This document shows, in pieces, positions 15,312 to 23,505 of a stretch of 64,000 nucleotides of DNA. This DNA is from Rhizobium album (GTDB lineage Bacteria; Pseudomonadota; Alphaproteobacteria; Rhizobiales; Rhizobiaceae), in contig NZ_QFBC01000001.1 of assembly GCF_003122325.1 (NCBI RefSeq), positions 682,001-746,000 on the forward strand, read 5' to 3'. How positions within the stretch are numbered: the stretch's first letter is position 1; the number at the start of each line of letters is the position of its first letter. Under the pieces are notes generated by a model. That model was given only the letters and a program-made list of their open reading frames with translations, ran no database searches and was not told the DNA's origin. A program made the translations under genes and the position numbers.

Positions 15312-16043
15312 GTGCTAACAGATTCCCGCTCCATCCGGATCAAGGGTCGGTCGTTCCTCGCGGTCGTTCTTTCACCGGATCTCCCCCTCGATCAGTGGCT
15401 GGTCCGGCTCGACGATCTGGCCGCGCGGTCGGCCGGATTCTTTCTCGACAGGCCCGTGGTTCTCGATGTCACGGACCTGACGATCGACCGCAAGCAATTG
15501 AAAGAACTGATCGAGGAGCTTGGAAAGCGGAACGTCCGGATCATGGGCATCGAGGGCGCACGTCCTTCGCTTCTAGGGCCGGGCATGCCCGCTGCAATGA
15601 AGGGCGGCCGGCCTGCATCCGATTTCGAGGTCGAGGCGACAGCCCAGAAACCGGTGGTCGAAACGGTGGAAGTGATGCCGCCGACGCCGGTCGTGGCCGA
15701 AGTCCGCATGCCGACGCCGTCGATCATCGTCCGCGAGCCGATCCGCTCCGGCCAGTCGCTGATCTTCCCCGAAGGGGATGTGACGGTCATCGGTTCGGTG
15801 TCCTCGGGTGCAGAGGTCATCGCCGGCGGTTCGGTGCATATCTATGGTGCCCTGCGCGGTCGGGCGCTGGCCGGTTCGGTCGGCAACGCCTCGGCGCGGA
15901 TTTTTTGCCGCAAGCTCGAAGCCGAGCTTCTGGCCATCGATGGAATTTACAAGACGGCCGATGATCTGGCCCCCGACCTTCGCGGAAAAGCAGTGCAGCT
16001 TTGGCTCGAAGGCGAAGCAATCATGGCAGAGAAACTTATCTGA
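15312..16043 (+). CDS. minC: Septum site-determining protein MinC
   Basis: A 243-residue MinC, the FtsZ polymerisation inhibitor that acts at the poles with MinD. The N-terminal domain (about 1-100) has RIKGRSFLAVVLSPDLPLDQ. After a proline-rich linker (about 110-135), the C-terminal beta-helix domain has SLIFPEGDVTVIGSVSSGAEV, GGSVHIYGALRGRALAG and RIFCRKLEAELLAIDG. The start is a GTG at 15312. The in-frame codons just before it are ATC-ACC-AAA after a TAG stop, so GTG is the first conventional start. First gene of minCDE, 32 bases before minD. Confidence 0.93.
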   Translation: MLTDSRSIRIKGRSFLAVVLSPDLPLDQWLVRLDDLAARSAGFFLDRPVVLDVTDLTIDRKQLKELIEELGKRNVRIMGIEGARPSLLGPGMPAAMKGGRPASDFEVEATAQKPVVETVEVMPPTPVVAEVRMPTPSIIVREPIRSGQSLIFPEGDVTVIGSVSSGAEVIAGGSVHIYGALRGRALAGSVGNASARIFCRKLEAELLAIDGIYKTADDLAPDLRGKAVQLWLEGEAIMAEKLI

Positions 16044-16075
16044 GCCGGAAGCCGGCCAGCAAACAGGAGCGCAAG

Positions 16076-16891
16076 ATGGCAAAAGTCGTCGTCGTAACAT
16101 CAGGAAAGGGCGGGGTGGGCAAGACCACGTCGACGGCCGCAATCGGCGCTGCGCTGGCGCAGAGAAACGAGCGGACGGTCGTCGTGGATTTCGACGTCGG
16201 TCTGCGCAATCTCGACCTCGTCATGGGCGCCGAACGCCGCGTGGTCTACGACCTGGTCAACGTTATCCAGGGCGATGCCAAGCTGCCGCAGGCGCTGATC
16301 CGCGACAAGCGGCTGGAAACGCTGTTCCTGCTGCCCGCCTCGCAGACCCGCGACAAGGACAGCCTGACCCCGGAAGGCGTGGAACGCGTCATCAACGACC
16401 TCAAGAAGCATTTCGACTGGATCATCTGCGACAGCCCGGCGGGCATCGAACGCGGGGCGACGTTGGCGATGCGGCATGCGGACATGGCGATCGTCGTCGC
16501 CAACCCGGAAGTCTCGTCGGTGCGCGATTCCGATCGGATCATCGGCCTGCTCGATTCCAAGACGCTGAAGGCGGAACTGGGCGAGCGCATGGAAAAGCAC
16601 CTGCTGCTCACCCGCTACGATTCCATGCGTGCGGATCGCGGCGACATGCTGAAGGTTGACGACGTGCTGGAAATCCTGTCCATCCCGCTTCTCGGCATCA
16701 TTCCGGAAAGCACCGACGTGCTGCGCGCCTCCAACATCGGCGCTCCGGTGACGCTCGCCGACAATCGCAGCGCCCCAGCCATGGCCTATTTCGATGCTGT
16801 GCGCCGGCTGACCGGCGAGCCCGTGCCGATCGCCATTCCCGGCGACCGGCGCAGCCTGTTCGGCAAGATATTCGGACGGAGGGCAGCATGA
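16076..16891 (+). CDS. minD: Septum site-determining ATPase MinD
   Basis: A 271-residue ParA/MinD ATPase that recruits MinC to the membrane and oscillates or forms gradients with MinE. The deviant Walker A motif [10 protein letters not shown] is at residues 9-18, [17 protein letters not shown] gives the switch I region and [12 protein letters not shown] the switch II/Walker B region. The C-terminus ([12 protein letters not shown]) forms the amphipathic membrane-targeting helix expected of MinD. The ATG at 16076 follows CAGGAG. The stop overlaps the minE start by 4 bases, indicating translational coupling. Confidence 0.97.
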   Translation: MAKVVVVTSGKGGVGKTTSTAAIGAALAQRNERTVVVDFDVGLRNLDLVMGAERRVVYDLVNVIQGDAKLPQALIRDKRLETLFLLPASQTRDKDSLTPEGVERVINDLKKHFDWIICDSPAGIERGATLAMRHADMAIVVANPEVSSVRDSDRIIGLLDSKTLKAELGERMEKHLLLTRYDSMRADRGDMLKVDDVLEILSIPLLGIIPESTDVLRASNIGAPVTLADNRSAPAMAYFDAVRRLTGEPVPIAIPGDRRSLFGKIFGRRAA

Positions 16892-17148
16892 GTTTTCTCC
16901 GCTTCTTCGGCAAGCAACGGTCGGCTCCCCTGGCCCGCGAACGCCTGCAGATCCTGCTGGCGCACGAACGTTCGCCGGCGGGGTCGGATCTGGTATCGCT
17001 TTTGCGCGAAGAGATCCTCGCGGTGATCGCCAGGCATGTGCAGGTCGATCAGGACAAGGTTTGCGTCAAGATGGACCGCGACGAAAACGTCTCCGTGCTG
17101 GAGATCGATGTCGAACTGCCTCTCGATGCGGTGGTGAAGGCCGCCTGA
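16888..17148 (+). CDS. minE: Cell division topological specificity factor MinE
   Basis: An 86-residue MinE, the usual length. The anti-MinCD helix segment lies in [17 protein letters not shown] (about residues 13-30), and the dimerisation domain follows with [20 protein letters not shown] and the C-terminal strand [11 protein letters not shown]. MinE stimulates MinD ATP hydrolysis so that division is restricted to midcell. The start codon overlaps the minD stop (ATGA). Last gene of the operon. Confidence 0.96.
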   Translation: MSFLRFFGKQRSAPLARERLQILLAHERSPAGSDLVSLLREEILAVIARHVQVDQDKVCVKMDRDENVSVLEIDVELPLDAVVKAA

Positions 17149-17498
17149 TCGGCGCCTTGTATCCGGGCGGCAAGCCTGATGTCTCGAAGATGAGGGCGGC
17201 GGCATACAGACGCTGCCGCCTTCCTTGCGAAGTCCGGCATCCCTTCCGGACGGTGGCCGATGAAGTGTTAACCTTCGTTGCCGGAACTCCGCATGTGGAC
17301 GGGGCCTTTCTGGCTCAAACCCCTTGAAATCGGCGCATGCAACCCAAAATCACAATGAATGCTGTCGATACCGCGTATCGCGGGCAGGATTCTCGTTAAC
17401 GAGTTTCCGCTATCTTTCGCGCCGTGGACCATAAAATCTTGCACAGCGCGACTGTTGCCAACGACAAACAAGAATGGCCGCGCAGGGGTTTTACAGCT

Positions 17499-18272
17499 AT
17501 GGACGACCATCAGACGCTTCGCCGTGATCTGCGGTTGGCGTTGAAACGCAAAGAACTGTTCCTGGAATATCAGCCGATCGTGGCCGGAAGGTCGATTGCG
17601 GGCTATGAGGCGCTGCTGCGCTGGCGCCACCCCGTTTTCGGGCTGGTTCCCCCCGTGACCTTCATCCCCATCGCCGAAGCGGACGGGCTGATGCCCGAGA
17701 TCGGTGTTCTGGCGCTACGCCAGGCCTGCACGGACGCCCTGAACTGGCCCCAGCACCAGTCCATTGCCGTCAATCTCTCCCCCGCGCAGTTCCTGTCGGC
17801 AGACCTGACCGACAGCATTTCCCAGACGCTGGATGCCATCGGTTTTCCGGCGGAACGGCTGATCCTGGAAATCACCGAATCGGTGTTGCTCGAACGGACG
17901 ATCAACAATCTCGATATCCTCAACATCCTCAAGCTTTTGGGCATACGCATCGCGCTCGACGATTTCGGTACGGAATATTCGTCGCTGTCCTATCTCAAGA
18001 ATTTCCCCTTCGACTACATCAAGATCGACAAATATTTCATCTCCGATCTCATCGAGAACGAAAACAGCCGCACCATCGTCGATTTTGTCATCGGCCTCGC
18101 CCACGGTCTCGGCATGGCGGTGACGGCCGAAGGCGTCGAAACCGAACAGCAGGCGCGGTGGCTCATCGAAAAGGGATGCGACCATCTGCAGGGCTATTTC
18201 TTCGGCCGGCCGATGGGGGCCGCCGCCGTCGAGAGCTTCAACGGTATCTGGGACAAGAACCGGGTTCCGTAG
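17499..18272 (+). CDS. Stand-alone EAL-domain protein (putative c-di-GMP phosphodiesterase)
   Basis: A 257-residue protein made of one EAL domain, which normally hydrolyses cyclic di-GMP to pGpG. Most catalytic residues are present: EYQPIV, the EAL glutamate in GYEALLRW, the asparagine in VNLSPAQF, LEITES, the DD pair in IALDDFG, the lysine in YIKIDKYF, AEGVETEQQ and LQGYFFGRP. The loop-6 motif reads DDFGTEYSS instead of DDFGTGYSS, which may lower activity. The ATG at 17499 starts just before the domain. An in-frame GTG at 17424 would add 25 residues but lacks a ribosome site. It stands alone between minCDE and small hypothetical genes. Confidence 0.88.
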   Translation: MDDHQTLRRDLRLALKRKELFLEYQPIVAGRSIAGYEALLRWRHPVFGLVPPVTFIPIAEADGLMPEIGVLALRQACTDALNWPQHQSIAVNLSPAQFLSADLTDSISQTLDAIGFPAERLILEITESVLLERTINNLDILNILKLLGIRIALDDFGTEYSSLSYLKNFPFDYIKIDKYFISDLIENENSRTIVDFVIGLAHGLGMAVTAEGVETEQQARWLIEKGCDHLQGYFFGRPMGAAAVESFNGIWDKNRVP

Positions 18273-18636
18273 AATAAGGCGCGTCGTGTGCGCCGATGAT
18301 TGATCTGTGTCGTGGAGTTGCGGGCTGGAAACCGGCCGGAAGCGAAATTTGGTAAGCTACGGAAAAGGTGCCCGTATTAGGTAGCGGACTGTAATTGTGC
18401 TCGGAGCATCGAATGGCATATGACTGGGAAGGTGGGCGAGCCCTGCGGATGAAGCAATTCAAGCGCTTCGCGGTTTGTTTTTTTGTCCCGTTTTCTGTCG
18501 TCCTGTTGCTTTTGGCCTTTTTCTGAGTGCGGAAGGGCCGGGTCGGCTGTGACGGGAAATTGCGTGGAAAGCAGTTGTTCCCGCATTACAATATGATTGA
18601 TTGACTGTTTCTGAGGCCAAAGCCTAGAATCTGGAA
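18273..18636. other. Gene-free stretch
   Basis: About 360 bases in which I see no convincing gene, RNA or strong terminator. Short minus-strand frames here have no family resemblance. Confidence 0.5.
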
Positions 18637-18855
18637 ATGCGGCGAATCATGGAGGGCATTTTGGCGATTGCGGATCATCTGACGCTGGATTCGGCTGTTG
18701 AAGAGTTGATGCAGCGACACGCCAGCAGCGATGAAACCAGGGTCGCCTTCCGCTGCCTTTCGGTTTTTTTGCGCCACGGCACCGCCCGGGAAATGACGAC
18801 GCTTCTGCGCCTGTTCGAAAGCCAGTTTCCTGTTGCGGCGGTGCAGTCCGCCTGA
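18637..18855 (+). CDS. Small hypothetical protein
   Basis: A possible 72-residue soluble protein (MRRIMEGILAIADHLTLDSA at the start), mostly helical and without membrane segments. Codon composition is similar to real neighbours. An in-frame ATG at 18649 is an alternative start; neither has a strong ribosome site. No family recognised. Its end is 12 bases from the stop of the convergent hypothetical gene. Confidence 0.4.
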   Translation: MRRIMEGILAIADHLTLDSAVEELMQRHASSDETRVAFRCLSVFLRHGTAREMTTLLRLFESQFPVAAVQSA

Positions 18856-18867
18856 CGGTACTTTCGC

Positions 18868-19197
18868 CTATTTTCGCGACGCGCCGAGCCTTGCCAGCAC
18901 TTCGCCCGGAATGCCGTAACGTTGGATGACATCCCGGCCATTGCGCAGCCCGCAGATCTCGCGCTGCACGAAAAATGCCCAAACCGCGTCGGCCGCATCG
19001 TTCAGCAAAGCTTCGCGATCGACAGCGTTCTTGCCTTGCGGCAGCCAGCCTTGCAGTTTTTCAAGCGCAGCTTCGACTTTCCGACCATGACGCCCGAGCG
19101 AATCGGCGCGTTCGGCCAGGAGTTCATATTCCAGAATGTTCAGGCCGCTCTGCGATGCCGAGGACCGGTCGGACAGTCGGGGAGGTCGAAAGCTCAA
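18868..19197 (-). CDS. Conserved hypothetical protein
   Basis: A 109-residue soluble protein, strongly helical. Stretches such as LNILEYELLAERADSLGRHG and AVWAFFVQREICGLRNGRDV look like a conserved small family of Rhizobiales proteins of unknown function. The start appears to be a TTG at 19197, with AGAAGGA 9 bases upstream; no ATG lies in the N-terminal region. It points toward the convergent small gene at 18637. Confidence 0.6.
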   Translation of the reverse strand: MSFRPPRLSDRSSASQSGLNILEYELLAERADSLGRHGRKVEAALEKLQGWLPQGKNAVDREALLNDAADAVWAFFVQREICGLRNGRDVIQRYGIPGEVLARLGASRK

Positions 19198-19336
19198 GGG
19201 GCGATCCTTCTCTGCGGGGGAGGGGCGTCTGCAATTCGAAGCTATTGAAGCAGTAGAGCACGGCGGTTTTGCGTCCTGAGCTGGCGTGTCGGGCGCCTGC
19301 TTGCGATGCGGATCGAAAAAATCTCGCTTGGAAACG

Positions 19337-20092
19337 TCAGGCCGTCGTTTTTTCGCCGTCGCCGAGACGACCGTCCTGGTCGACCGCCAGCGTCGTGTCG
19401 TGAATGCGCAGGATGTGTTCGGAAAAGGCGGCGGCGACCGCTTCGAGATTGCGCATTTTCAGTGCCCGCACGATAAACCGGTGATCTTCGAGGCTTTTTT
19501 CGATGGCGCCGGGCTGCGCCATGGCGATGCGGCGGTAATCCAGCATGTAAGTGTAGAGGTCCACGACGAAATCGGCCAGCAGCCGGTTCTGCGAGGCGTA
19601 ATAGATGGTCAGGTGAAATTCCCGGTCGCAGATCAGGAACAGCACCGGGTCCTTGACCGCCTGTTCCTGCGCCGTGATCGAATCCTCCAGCCGCTGGATG
19701 TCTTCGTCGCTGAGGTTGCGCGCCGCATCGGCGACGACCGCGGTTTCGACGAGAAGCCGGGCGGAATGAACGGCCTCCAGGCCGTAACCGTTGATTGCCG
19801 TCGGGCTGGTTACGCCTATTCGTTGCGCGCCGACCTCGACATCGACCCGCGCGACCCGCGTGCGCGCGCCCTGCGATACCTGCACCACGCCTTCGCCGGC
19901 AAGCCGCTGGATGGCGCCGCGAACCGTTTCGCGGCTGACCATCAGCATGGTCGCCAGTTCACGTTCGCTCGGCAGTTCGTCGCCCATCTGCAGGATGCCG
20001 GAAGCGACCATCGATACGATCTTGTCGCGAATCATGTCCTTCGCGGTCTGCTTGTGAATGGTTTCGCGCAGGGGCGAGAGAGGACTGATCAT
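19337..20092 (-). CDS. GntR-family (FadR/FCD) transcriptional regulator
   Basis: A 251-residue regulator. The N-terminal winged helix (about 10-80) carries the GntR signature LPSERELATMLMVSRETVRGAIQRL. The C-terminal FCD ligand domain (about 100-230) has the metal/ligand residues in DREFHLTIYYAS, DYRRIAM and EDHRFIVRAL. FCD regulators sense small organic acids and usually repress catabolic genes, often including their own. No catabolic gene is adjacent, so the effector is unknown. A perfect 9-bp palindrome 15 bases upstream of the start codon is the likely autoregulatory operator. Confidence 0.9.
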   Translation of the reverse strand: MISPLSPLRETIHKQTAKDMIRDKIVSMVASGILQMGDELPSERELATMLMVSRETVRGAIQRLAGEGVVQVSQGARTRVARVDVEVGAQRIGVTSPTAINGYGLEAVHSARLLVETAVVADAARNLSDEDIQRLEDSITAQEQAVKDPVLFLICDREFHLTIYYASQNRLLADFVVDLYTYMLDYRRIAMAQPGAIEKSLEDHRFIVRALKMRNLEAVAAAFSEHILRIHDTTLAVDQDGRLGDGEKTTA

Positions 20093-20106
20093 GTGATCCG
20101 CCGAGC

Positions 20107-20129
20107 ACTGGACTGTTTGTCAGTCCAGT
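20107..20129. promoter_or_regulatory. Operator-like perfect palindrome of the GntR regulator
   Basis: ACTGGACTG-TTTGT-CAGTCCAGT: 9-base perfect inverted arms around a 5-base centre, starting 15 bases upstream of the regulator's ATG. Placement and symmetry fit autoregulation by a dimeric GntR protein. Confidence 0.65.
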
Positions 20130-20774
20130 TAAACCATTCCACGGTCACTGTCACGTCTCTTGCCGGAAAAAACCCTGTAGGTGCCGGAGCCGGGCGCTCA
20201 TGATACTGTCGCAAGCGTTTCTTAAAAACATTCGGCAGGATTGCTCTTTTCTTCGATATCAGCCGGCGCCGGCAGCTTTCCGATGACATCTCGCAGTGGC
20301 TGAGCAAAGAGCCGAGATCAAACTGGTCTGATAAAAGTACCAATTACGGATTGCGCCGCCCGGACAGTGTCCGCTGGTCTTCGGCATTTCGCCCGTAGGT
20401 GCGTCGTTTTCAGTGTGGCGGAAGCCGTGCCGTCCAATGACGCCGCCGGGTCGAAAGTGCCGCCCCGGATGGTTGTGGCCGCTCTCTTCCTGGTTGATGT
20501 AAGTCTCTGAATTATAACAGCTTCTGTCATGAAACTGTAACAAAAGCCCCTCCTGTGGCCAATATCGTGGCGCTGTTGCCACAGTGGCTTGCAAGCGGAT
20601 GCCGGCGTGCAAATTGTGACAACAATATCTTTTGCTCTCTGCCGGCGCGTGGACGATCTCTGCGCCGGCGGCGAACCGGGGTGGTTCGCTGTTTCATGTG
20701 GGGTGGGTCGAAATTCCGCCCTGGGGCGAAGGATCCGCATAACGGGTCCGGACATCTATGACTGGAGATTTAAA
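20130..20774. other. Long gene-free leader of porin 1
   Basis: About 645 bases without a supported gene between the GntR operator and the first porin. It contains a Pho-box-like sequence at 20524-20541, and the rest is unassigned. Long untranslated leaders are common for rhizobial porin genes and may host small-RNA or regulator sites. The in-frame extension of the porin reading frame to 20589 is not accepted. Confidence 0.5.
20524..20541 (+). promoter_or_regulatory. Candidate Pho box (PhoB site)
   Basis: CTGTCAT-GAAA-CTGTAAC, two 7-base direct repeats 4 bases apart, matching the PhoB consensus CTGTCAT-N4-CTGTCAT at 12 of 14 repeat positions. It is 233 bases upstream of porin 1. A -10 element is not at the usual distance, so it may act at another spacing or be fortuitous. 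Confidence 0.45.
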
Positions 20775-21812
20775 ATGAACATCAAGAGCCTTCTTCTCGG
20801 CTCCGCTGCAGCCCTGGCTGTCGTTTCCGGCGCACAGGCTGCCGACGCGATCGTGGCTGCCGAGCCCGAGCCCATGGAATATGTCCGGGTTTGCGATGCT
20901 TTCGGCACCGGCTACTTCTACATTCCGGGCACGGAAACCTGCCTCAAGGTCGGCGGCCGCGTTCGTTTCGACGTTCAGGCTGCCAACTCCTACTCGCCGA
21001 ACAGCGATACGGGCTGGCGCACGAAGAGCCGCGCCGAACTCTACATGGACTCGGCCAGCGACACCGAATACGGCGCGCTGAAGACCAAGATCGTCGCCCG
21101 CTGGGACTTCGACGGTGACTACAACGACGGCACGCACACCACCACCAAGCTGATGGCCGCCAACATCACGCTCGCCGGCTTCCTCGTCGGTCTCGCCGAC
21201 TCGCAGTTCACCAACTTCACCGGCAACGCCGGCGACGTGGCAAACGACGACGTGGTTTCCTTCGGCCAGTTCGAAGTCAACCAGATCAGCTACATCTACA
21301 AGGGCGACAGCGGCTTCAGCGCCGTCGTTTCCGTGCAGGACGATTCCAAGGACGGCGACGAATACATGGTCGATCTCGTCGGCGGTCTCGGCTACAAGGC
21401 CGGCAACTTCCAGTTCCGCGTCGTCGGCGGTTACGATGAAAGCGCCGAAGAAGGCGCCGTCAAGGCGCGCGTCGACGGCACGTTCGGCGATTTCTCCGCT
21501 TTCGTCATGGGCGGCTGGAACTCGGACGGCGACGTCGTGCACACCTTCGCTCCGGCAGGCGGCGGCAGCCTGAAGGGTATCGGCTGGGGCGACTGGGCTC
21601 TCTGGGCCGGCGCCGGCTACCAGATTTCCGACAGCCTCGATCTCAACATGCAGATCGCCTACACCGACAGCGAGATCTTCGCAGCCGCTGCGAACGTCAA
21701 GTGGAACCCGGTTCCGGGCCTGCTGATCCAGCCGGAAATCACCTACACCAACTGGGATACGATCGACGAAGACCAGTGGAACGGCATGGTTCGCTTCCAG
21801 CGCAGCTTCTGA
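20775..21812 (+). CDS. Outer-membrane porin 1 (RopA/Omp2b family)
   Basis: A 345-residue porin with a signal peptide (MNIKSLLLGSAAALAVVSGA, cleaved after AQA). The hallmark N-terminus of alphaproteobacterial porins follows: YVRVCDAFGTGYFYIPGTET with its two cysteines, then CLKVGGRVRFDVQ. The remainder is alternating beta strands ending in phenylalanine (RFQRSF), the BAM recognition signature. It should form a 16-stranded trimeric channel for small hydrophilic solutes. GGAG lies 8 bases before the ATG at 20775. It is the most divergent of three paralogues here and has a different ribosome-site sequence from the other two. Confidence 0.95.
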   Translation: MNIKSLLLGSAAALAVVSGAQAADAIVAAEPEPMEYVRVCDAFGTGYFYIPGTETCLKVGGRVRFDVQAANSYSPNSDTGWRTKSRAELYMDSASDTEYGALKTKIVARWDFDGDYNDGTHTTTKLMAANITLAGFLVGLADSQFTNFTGNAGDVANDDVVSFGQFEVNQISYIYKGDSGFSAVVSVQDDSKDGDEYMVDLVGGLGYKAGNFQFRVVGGYDESAEEGAVKARVDGTFGDFSAFVMGGWNSDGDVVHTFAPAGGGSLKGIGWGDWALWAGAGYQISDSLDLNMQIAYTDSEIFAAAANVKWNPVPGLLIQPEITYTNWDTIDEDQWNGMVRFQRSF

Positions 21813-21833
21813 TCGCCTCAAGGCGAGTGTCAT

Positions 21834-21859
21834 GAAGTCCGGCTTCCGAGCCGGACTTC
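21834..21859 (+). terminator. Terminator-like hairpin after porin 1
   Basis: GAAGTCCGGCT-tccg-AGCCGGACTTC, a perfect 11-base stem with a 4-base loop, 21 bases after the stop. Only a weak T tract follows (TCACGTGTTG), so it may end or stabilise the transcript. Confidence 0.6.
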
Positions 21860-22248
21860 TCACGTGTTGCGCGCCGGAATCATGCTCCCGCGTACCCTCC
21901 CGCGGCGTCCGGATAGAATCGGGAATCGCCGCTCATGACCTCCGGATGGCCCGGAAAAGATCGTCCGTCCTGTTGTGCCGTGGCCGGAAACGCTTCAAAT
22001 TCAACGCGTTTTTTAACTCTTTATAAAGTCTTGTGGCGGGTCTCTTGCCGTTTTGTGTTGTTTTGGCAACAGGACGGCGACAAGAGACGCGGATTGTCGC
22101 GAAGATGACAAGTTGATGATTGCGCGGCCCGAACCGTTTTGTATCTTCACTGTCAGAAGCCAGGCGGTGGATCGTCCGTCTTCTGAATCAACGGGAATGG
22201 GGCAGGGAATGCTGTCCTTCAGCAAAAGAACCCAAACCCAATTGTAAC
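21860..22248. other. Gene-free leader of porin 2
   Basis: About 390 bases without a gene. The part around 22000-22050 is AT-rich (CGTTTTTTAACTCTTTATAAAG) and is the likely promoter area, which would give porin 2 a leader of about 200 bases. It shares no obvious sequence with the leader of porin 1 or porin 3. Confidence 0.45.
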
Positions 22249-22265
22249 TTTGACTGGAGGTCAAA
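22249..22265 (+). promoter_or_regulatory. Shine-Dalgarno hairpin of porin 2
   Basis: TTTGAC-TGGAG-GTCAAA: 6-base arms place the ribosome site TGGAG in the loop, directly before the ATG at 22267. A longer version of the same element occurs at porin 3. Confidence 0.55.
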
Positions 22266-22266
22266 A

Positions 22267-23307
22267 ATGAACATCAAGAGCCTTCTTCTCGGCTCCGCTG
22301 CAGCCCTCGCTGTAGTTTCCGGCGCACAGGCTGCTGACGCAATCGTAGCTGCCGAGCCTGAGCCCATGGAATATGTCCGCGTTTGCGACGCTTTCGGCAC
22401 TGGCTATTTCTACATCCCGGGCACGGAAACCTGCCTCAAGGTCGGCGGCCGCGTCCGCTTCGACGTTCAGGCTGCTGACTCTTACTCGCCGAACAGCGAC
22501 AACGGCTGGAACACCCGTTCGCGCGCTGAACTGTACCTCGACTCGGCCAGCGACACCGAATACGGTGCTCTGAAGACCCAGATCGTTGCCCGTTGGGACT
22601 TCGACGGTGACTACAACGACGGCCAGCACACCACTTCCAAGCTGATCGCTGCCAACATCACCCTCGCCGGCTTCCTCGTCGGTCTGGCTGACTCGCAGTA
22701 CACCTCGTTCACCGGCTACGCTGGCGACATCATCAACGACGACGTGATCGCTTACGGTGAGTTCGAAGTTAACCAGATCAGCTACACCTATGACGGCGGC
22801 AACGGCTTCACGGCTGTTATCTCGCTCGAAGACGATAGCCGCACCGGCGACGACTACATGGTCGACGTGGTCGGCGGTATCGGCTACTCCACCGGCACCT
22901 TCGGCTTCAAGGTCGTCGGCGGTTACGACGAAAGCGCTGAAGAAGGCGCGATCAAGGCTCGTTTGGACGGCAACTTCGGCGCTCTGTCGGCCTTCTTGAT
23001 GGCTGGCTGGAACTCTGACGGCGATGTCGTTCACAAGTTCGCTCCGTCGAACTTCGGCGGCGCTGCTGCTGGCATCGGCTGGGGTGACTGGGCCGTTTGG
23101 GGTGGTCTCGGCTACTCGTTCAGCGACACGCTCGCTGCCAACCTGCAGCTCGCTTACACCGACTCGGAAGTCTTCGCAGCTGCTGCGAACGTCAAGTGGA
23201 ACCCGGTTCCCGGCCTGCTGATCCAGCCGGAAATCACCTACACCAACTGGGATTCGATCGACGAAGACCAGTGGAACGGCATGGTTCGCTTCCAGCGCAC
23301 GTTCTAA
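22267..23307 (+). CDS. Outer-membrane porin 2 (RopA/Omp2b family)
   Basis: A 346-residue porin with the same signal peptide and N-terminal cysteine pair as porin 1, ending in RFQRTF. It is very close to porin 3: by eye about twenty to thirty residue differences, concentrated in one exposed loop near residues 257-277 (VVHKFAPSNFGGAAAGIGW here, TVNKFANGDSIGQSW in porin 3). The other changes are single, conservative substitutions. Codon use leans toward GCT, GCA and GTT more than in porin 1, shared with porin 3. It has its own leader and terminator and faces porin 3 across the tyrosine recombinase gene. Confidence 0.95.
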   Translation: MNIKSLLLGSAAALAVVSGAQAADAIVAAEPEPMEYVRVCDAFGTGYFYIPGTETCLKVGGRVRFDVQAADSYSPNSDNGWNTRSRAELYLDSASDTEYGALKTQIVARWDFDGDYNDGQHTTSKLIAANITLAGFLVGLADSQYTSFTGYAGDIINDDVIAYGEFEVNQISYTYDGGNGFTAVISLEDDSRTGDDYMVDVVGGIGYSTGTFGFKVVGGYDESAEEGAIKARLDGNFGALSAFLMAGWNSDGDVVHKFAPSNFGGAAAGIGWGDWAVWGGLGYSFSDTLAANLQLAYTDSEVFAAAANVKWNPVPGLLIQPEITYTNWDSIDEDQWNGMVRFQRTF

Positions 23308-23333
23308 TCTTCTGAATTTTCAGAGATTTTCCG

Positions 23334-23361
23334 AAAGCCCGGCCCTCGTGCCGGGCTTTTT
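23334..23361 (+). terminator. Rho-independent terminator of porin 2
   Basis: AAAGCCCGGC / GCCGGGCTTT stem with loop CCTCGT and a T tract, 27 bases after the stop codon. Confidence 0.88.
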
Positions 23362-23505
23362 GCTTTCCGGATCGCTTGGGAAAATGGTGGCTGGGCGGTG
23401 AAGGATTGCTACGTTGATGATGGCAGCAGCGTCAGGTCGAGGCTCGGCGGAGAAGACGGCAAGCCGACCTCCGGTCGATGTGGACGGCCGGATAAAAACG
23501 AAAAA

